Assembly (NCBI GenBank): GCA_030248065.1
Contig: JASAMV010001482.1
Span: 1-64,000, forward strand
Direction: 5' to 3'
Length of the DNA stretch: 64,000 nucleotides
Source: Rhynchonema sp. JSB1_4
Lineage: Eukaryota > Nematoda > Chromadorea > Monhysterida > Xyalidae
How positions within the stretch are numbered: position 1 is the stretch's first letter; each line of letters starts with the position of its first letter. The notes under the pieces were generated by a model. It was not told the origin of the DNA. It searched no databases and saw nothing but the letters and a program-made list of their open reading frames with translations. This document shows, piece after piece, positions 56,612 to 64,000 of the stretch. The translations under genes and the position numbers were made by a program.

Positions 56612-58154
56612 TTACAGTTGAATGAACAAGTCACATTGATTGACATTGAAGCGAATGCGCAGCACCTGTTGCTGCATGTTGACGTCACCGAACTGTGCGC
56701 GCAACGCGGTCTCGAGTTTGGTTTTCCAGCTCCGCATCGCAGGTTTCCAGTTAACGCACAAAACCAACGCGCGATTGGGTGACGTACAGAATCGACCGAC
56801 AGACATTGGTGTATGTTCGGCATTGCTACCAGCACCCCGTGGCAATGTTGGGCGTAGATCTCAAGCCAGCAGACGTTGGGCAGACATTGTGTGACCAGAT
56901 GCGTGACGGCCGGCTCACACAGACCAGTGGCATCTGCAAGTTGGGACCCTGAAAAAAGACTAAACTACATAGATGGCATAGCACAGTAGAAGAAGGGAAA
57001 GGGAAACCAAAGAGGTGAGTTAGCTCCTCGAGCCACAACTAGATAAAAAATGCCTAATGAAACATCACCACACATTTGACTCACGGATGCAGAGCGTCTT
57101 CAGATTGGCGGCAAACGGCAGATCAGCGAATGACAGGGCCATGCGTTCAATGGCACTGCAGTCGAGTGGTGCACAACCAGGCGGATCGATGTGGAGAGCA
57201 TGCGCACGTGCACAATTCTGCAATCCGGCACGGTTTAGAAAAGTTCATCTCGGATCGATTTTAATTGATGTGGGCACAATTGTTCCTGACCTGAGAGAGG
57301 CTGTTGGCCGACATCTCTTAATGTCGGATATTTCAACTGTTAGGTTTTGAGTACCCTGCCCGGCACCGATCCACAGCTGAGGTGTGGCATCCGGCCCGGT
57401 GAATGGCACGGTGACAAAAAGGGGCTCACTAACCTATCCCTATCTTGTACAACAGCAACCACAACGAGCATCAAGCGCGTTGAGCTTGAATGAAAATCCA
57501 ATTATGGAAATCAAACCAACAGCCAATATCGGCATGGCGACGTGATCGAACATTTCGATCAACAGGCATGCACTCAGGCTGGAACACAGCATTCAGGACC
57601 AGTGCACTCCAATCCAATGCAATCGGCGACTGTTTTTCTTCGGTCGTTTCCGCTGAAGCACAGACGCATTGCACAATAGCTAGTTGAAATATTTTCAGCC
57701 TGAAATACCATAAATCATAAATTTTTGGACACTATTTAGGTGCAATGTGGACCTAAAGAAGTTTATTTGCAGCTAAAAATCAGGAGGTTGGGTGCAAATC
57801 GCACCTTGCATTTTTACATTGTGCACTGTCAATGCATGAAACGTTAAGATGCTTGAAATTGCGTAAATTCCGTCAACTTGCACTTAGAATTCTGCCGTTG
57901 GGGTGCTAATTGCACCTGCAAGGTCTTGAAATAAAAGCCACGCCATAAATTATTCACAAACCGATCGTTTGCTCTCCACTTCAACTTCAACGTGGCTGAA
58001 CACAATTTCACGCACATGCCACCAGGTGGTGTCGGTGTGCATTGTGCTTCCAGGCCCGACACACATTCTGTCGTCGATGTTTGACAGGTACTTGAACACT
58101 GTCGACATTGTGACAGCAGCGGTCGGATCGCCGTGCAGCATCGATGCTGGCACC
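56612..58154 (-). pseudogene. decayed, divergent F-box gene, array member 6
   Basis: Recognisable pieces on the minus strand: the F-box exon from 58154 (VPASMLHGDPTAAVTMSTVF then KYLSNIDDRM). The conserved KMACRRVCRAWRDK segment has lost bases and reads RMCVGPGSTM before HTDTTWW. Exon 3 (about 57620-57555, SLSACLLIEMFDHVAMPILA) has an upstream stop in its frame. Exon 4 is about 57240-57083 (LQNCARAHALHIDPPGCAPL, FAANLKTLCIR then GTGAGT), and a last-exon piece is about 56840-56615 (RFCTSPNRALVLCVNWKP, ETALRAQFGDVNM). An exon at about 58465-58330 (VDFLNQPNRATVSS) may be its leader. Deletions in the F-box and broken frames indicate a pseudogene. Confidence 0.7.
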
Positions 58155-58794
58155 TGAGCACAAAATTGTCGAAGATAAAACCTGATTTCAATGAAATTAT
58201 TCTGAAATTCTTGAATTCTGAAATTACTCTGGTTCTCATGAAATTAAAGTATGTACAATGTTACAGATCAAGTAATGCCTGTGCTGCGCAATCAATACCC
58301 GGACGAGCACGCCATCCAGGTATACCTGCGTACTTTTCGTTTTGTTGGCCGTGACAGCGCGTCTGGTCTTTCGCTTCAACGCAGCGACGCTCAGGGCCTT
58401 TTCGACGCGGATTCGCATGCTAAGTGTTGCTCTTGATGAGACTGTGGCTCGATTGGGTTGGTTCAGAAAATCCACCTAAAATTTTAAAATTCCCCTGAAA
58501 TTCTGTATTATTCAGTGACAAGACAGTTAAACATATTTGATAGTTCATTGGTCACACTTGATTGTTCATGTAAGCCCAGTGAGCGCCTGGTGATGACAGG
58601 TTTTCGAAAAAAGAAACAAACTGAATAAAATCAAAACTTTCATGCGCATAATCTTTCAAAATCATTAAATTGACAAATATTTTTGCAGCAAACAGACTCG
58701 CCGAATGACAACTATTAGCGCAGATTATTGCACAAATTTGCAAATACACAGAAACACCGAATGCAACAATTTCAGCACGTGCGGCGTGAGAAGT

Positions 58795-61706
<2,912 letters not shown>

Positions 61707-62249
61707 CTGCCAATTTGGCCGGTAAATGTCACGCCGACGGTCTCGATTACCCAGCGAAACCTAGGCGTAGTTAGATCTCCATTAACATTAAAATATTTTT
61801 CTTTTTTTATAATTTCTTCCGTTCACAAACAAACTTTAGACCACCCTATTATTATAAAAATTGCTAACATTTATAAAAAAACTAAATAAAACACTGCTAT
61901 ACACTCCTTTTAGTCATACTCTCGCATCCAAATGCCTGAAGAATTGACAAGAATGTTGAATCGACCAGCTGATGTTTCAACACAACGAAACTGAAGCTAA
62001 TACTCAGCTACAAAAACATTTACAAATCGAAAAAATTTGCTGTATGCCAGTCTTGCCTGACAAAAGCCGCGGCTAGACATTTTTTCAACGAGTTGCCTGA
62101 TCAGTCAAGCATACAGTCAGGTCACCCCTAAATATACTATTTCACGGATCAGACAAAGCGCTTGAAAGAAAATTTTCCAAGAATTTTGCCACGATGTGGA
62201 ACTCCGACCTGAGACAAGGTGCCAACAGCTTCACCCCCACCGTCCCAAC

Positions 62250-62498
62250 CTGGCAGTGTTCTGTCAGTGTGACACTCTGTTCAGCAGCGCTGGACTCAGT
62301 TGGTTTCTTCCATTTGGCCGTCACGGCCTTGTCATACAATTCGGCGCTGACCATAGATGTCAATTTGGCGTGCACGTCGGCGTGCGTCAACGAGACACAA
62401 TCATCGACGAACATCAGATGCCAATCGGCAAGCGTGCGACTCGCGTTCACACCACGCTCGGTCGTGATCTCGGCCGGCACAAATGATGACGAGGACAT
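62250..62498 (-). CDS. single exon of unknown function, duplicated at 53.2 kb
   Basis: Met at 62498 opens an 83-codon exon ending at a GTTGGG donor: SSFVPAEITTERGVNASRTL, WHLMFVDDCVSLTHADVHAK, LTSMVSAELYDKAVTAKWKK. It lies just upstream of the LysRS pseudogene on the same strand but has no resemblance to LysRS N-termini. I do not recognise it. The partner copy at 53.2 kb has a stop codon. No following exon was identified. Confidence 0.45.
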
Positions 62499-62844
62499 GA
62501 TTGGGGCGCTCGGAAAAGAATGCTGGAAGATATGAATCGGAGCTAGCATGGTAATGCTAAGCGACATATGGTTCATTCCTTATATTGCGTGAGTTGAAAA
62601 ATTTAACCTCACGCCATTTTCACAAGACTTAACTTGAGAAGCCCAAACTTGCACACAACTTGTACGGCGTGGACTTCTAGGTCCACACAAAATTTCATCC
62701 CGCTGCGTGCCAACACGCGCAATCGCCAATCGCGGGCAAGATACAGTTGTCATTTTTGTAAAAACGTTCTTTCCCTTTTTTTCCACAAAAAACTGGTCAG
62801 GGCCCAGACGTTACTGAACACCACAAATGTTAATATCGCATATA

Positions 62845-63115
62845 GGGTTTTCGCACACGAGAAACACGATGGCGCTATCGCCGACTTCGTAACTCCACGA
62901 CTGAGACCGGTTCCAGACCATGACCACGACTTTTTGTATGTAAAGTGTGCTTCCCGAAGTAAAATCTCGCCGAAAAGTTGGGTTACCAGAACTATTAAAG
63001 TTGTTTATGTGGTTTTCGCACTCGAGAAACACGGTGTTGCTATCGCCGAGTTCGTAACTTTTAATATGAACGGTTCCAGACGATGACTTAGACTTTTTGT
63101 ACAGAAAGCATGGTT
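62845..63115. repeat. two-copy tandem repeat, about 166-bp period
   Basis: GGTTTTCGCAC(A/T)CGAGAAACACG...CTATCGCCGA(C/G)TTCGTAACT...CGGTTCCAGAC occurs at about 62845-62925 and again at 63011-63085. Copies are diverged by point changes and indels. Confidence 0.6.
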
Positions 63116-63352
63116 CTAAAGCCAAAATCAGCGGTTATACATATGTGTTTTTAATCGTTGTTACGTCAAACATATATTAATTCCAATTGGCTAAATGTTT
63201 TTCAGCTCAAAAAGAGCCATAATGGACGCTCAGACACACACAACAATGCATCAGTGCACGCTACGTAGTTGCCTGATTCATAAAGCGCACAGTGTATTAC
63301 CCACAACACACAGCCAGCCAGCACACACACACAGGCAGGCAGCCCGCGCGCG

Positions 63353-63735
<383 letters not shown>

Positions 63736-63807
63736 ACACAGGCAGCCAGCACAATCGGCAATGCAGCAATGCACGCGTAGTTACATATGTAGTAAAGTTT
63801 GTGAAGG

Positions 63808-63890
63808 AGAGTGGCGAACCAGTTATGTCCGCACGGTCTAACGCGCGTCACTGAAGACGAAAGGTCGCGGGTTCAAACATTCACGCGCGC
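63808..63890 (+). other. tRNA-Phe-like or SINE-like sequence, degenerate
   Basis: GTGGCGAACCAG resembles an A box. CACTGAAGACGAAAGGTCGC resembles the anticodon arm and variable loop of tRNA-Phe (anticodon GAA), and GGGTTCAAACA resembles the B box. Stem pairing is poor at the ends, so a tRNA-derived element or pseudogene is likelier than a functional gene. Confidence 0.4.
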
Positions 63891-64000
63891 AGCGAACTTT
63901 GTTGTATTTTACTAACTTTTAATGAATTCTGGATAATATTTTTCAGTTTTTTCGTGTTTTTATTTGAGATTTATTAAGCACAGGTGCGGTTCGCAGTTTA

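Overview
The window is nuclear DNA from a multicellular animal. Every gene is split by short introns with GT(A/G)AGT-like donors and (T)TTTCAG acceptors, AATAAA-like signals follow several stops, and the families include a metazoan-type xylosyltransferase, F-box proteins, a lysyl-tRNA synthetase and small secreted or membrane proteins. The acceptor style and the lineage-specific tandem arrays suggest a compact invertebrate genome (nematode-like acceptors), but nothing here fixes the phylum. Gene models were spliced by eye; for most of them the exon lengths add up in phase, which is the main internal check.

Layout. (1) 1-2 kb: end of one unrecognised gene and most of a second. (2) 2.4-24.6 kb, plus strand: seven tandem copies of a family whose first exon is a near-invariant C2H2 zinc finger. 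A Ser/acidic linker with a SUMO-type site follows, then one to three FLYWCH-like C-C-H-C modules and a helical module ending in a G-C-x-D-R motif. One copy is truncated and one has an unresolved join. Between copies six and seven, a 3-kb block bounded by inverted repeats holds a scrambled, partly inverted xylosyltransferase fragment. (3) 24.9-25.4, 36.4-37.5 and 38.5-39.3 kb: three paralogues of a small Cys-rich single-pass membrane protein, one on the minus strand. (4) 26.3-29.8 kb: a nine-exon secreted protein rich in N-glycosylation sites. (5) 30.8-35.0 kb, minus: a large polyQ-starting protein, not firmly identified. (6) 40.3-58.2 kb, minus: a tandem F-box array with four intact five-exon genes at 40.3-51.0, another at 54.9-56.3, two fragments and one decayed divergent copy. 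(7) 58.8-61.7 kb, minus: a lysyl-tRNA synthetase catalytic domain broken by a frameshift and a nonsense codon. (8) 63.35-63.73 kb: a very long (AC)n tract.

Inverted-repeat mobile elements sit in many introns and spacers. Several can be delimited exactly because a tandem paralogue provides the empty site. Two have 8-bp target duplications and CAGTG ends, as in hAT elements, and one of these keeps the end of a transposase. A 10-base word, TGATGTTTCA, recurs about 17 times, far above chance.

How the genes relate: the two large arrays look like independent lineage-specific expansions, one of putative nuclear zinc-binding regulators and one of ubiquitin-ligase adaptors. They are maintained by duplication and conversion and eroded by transposons.
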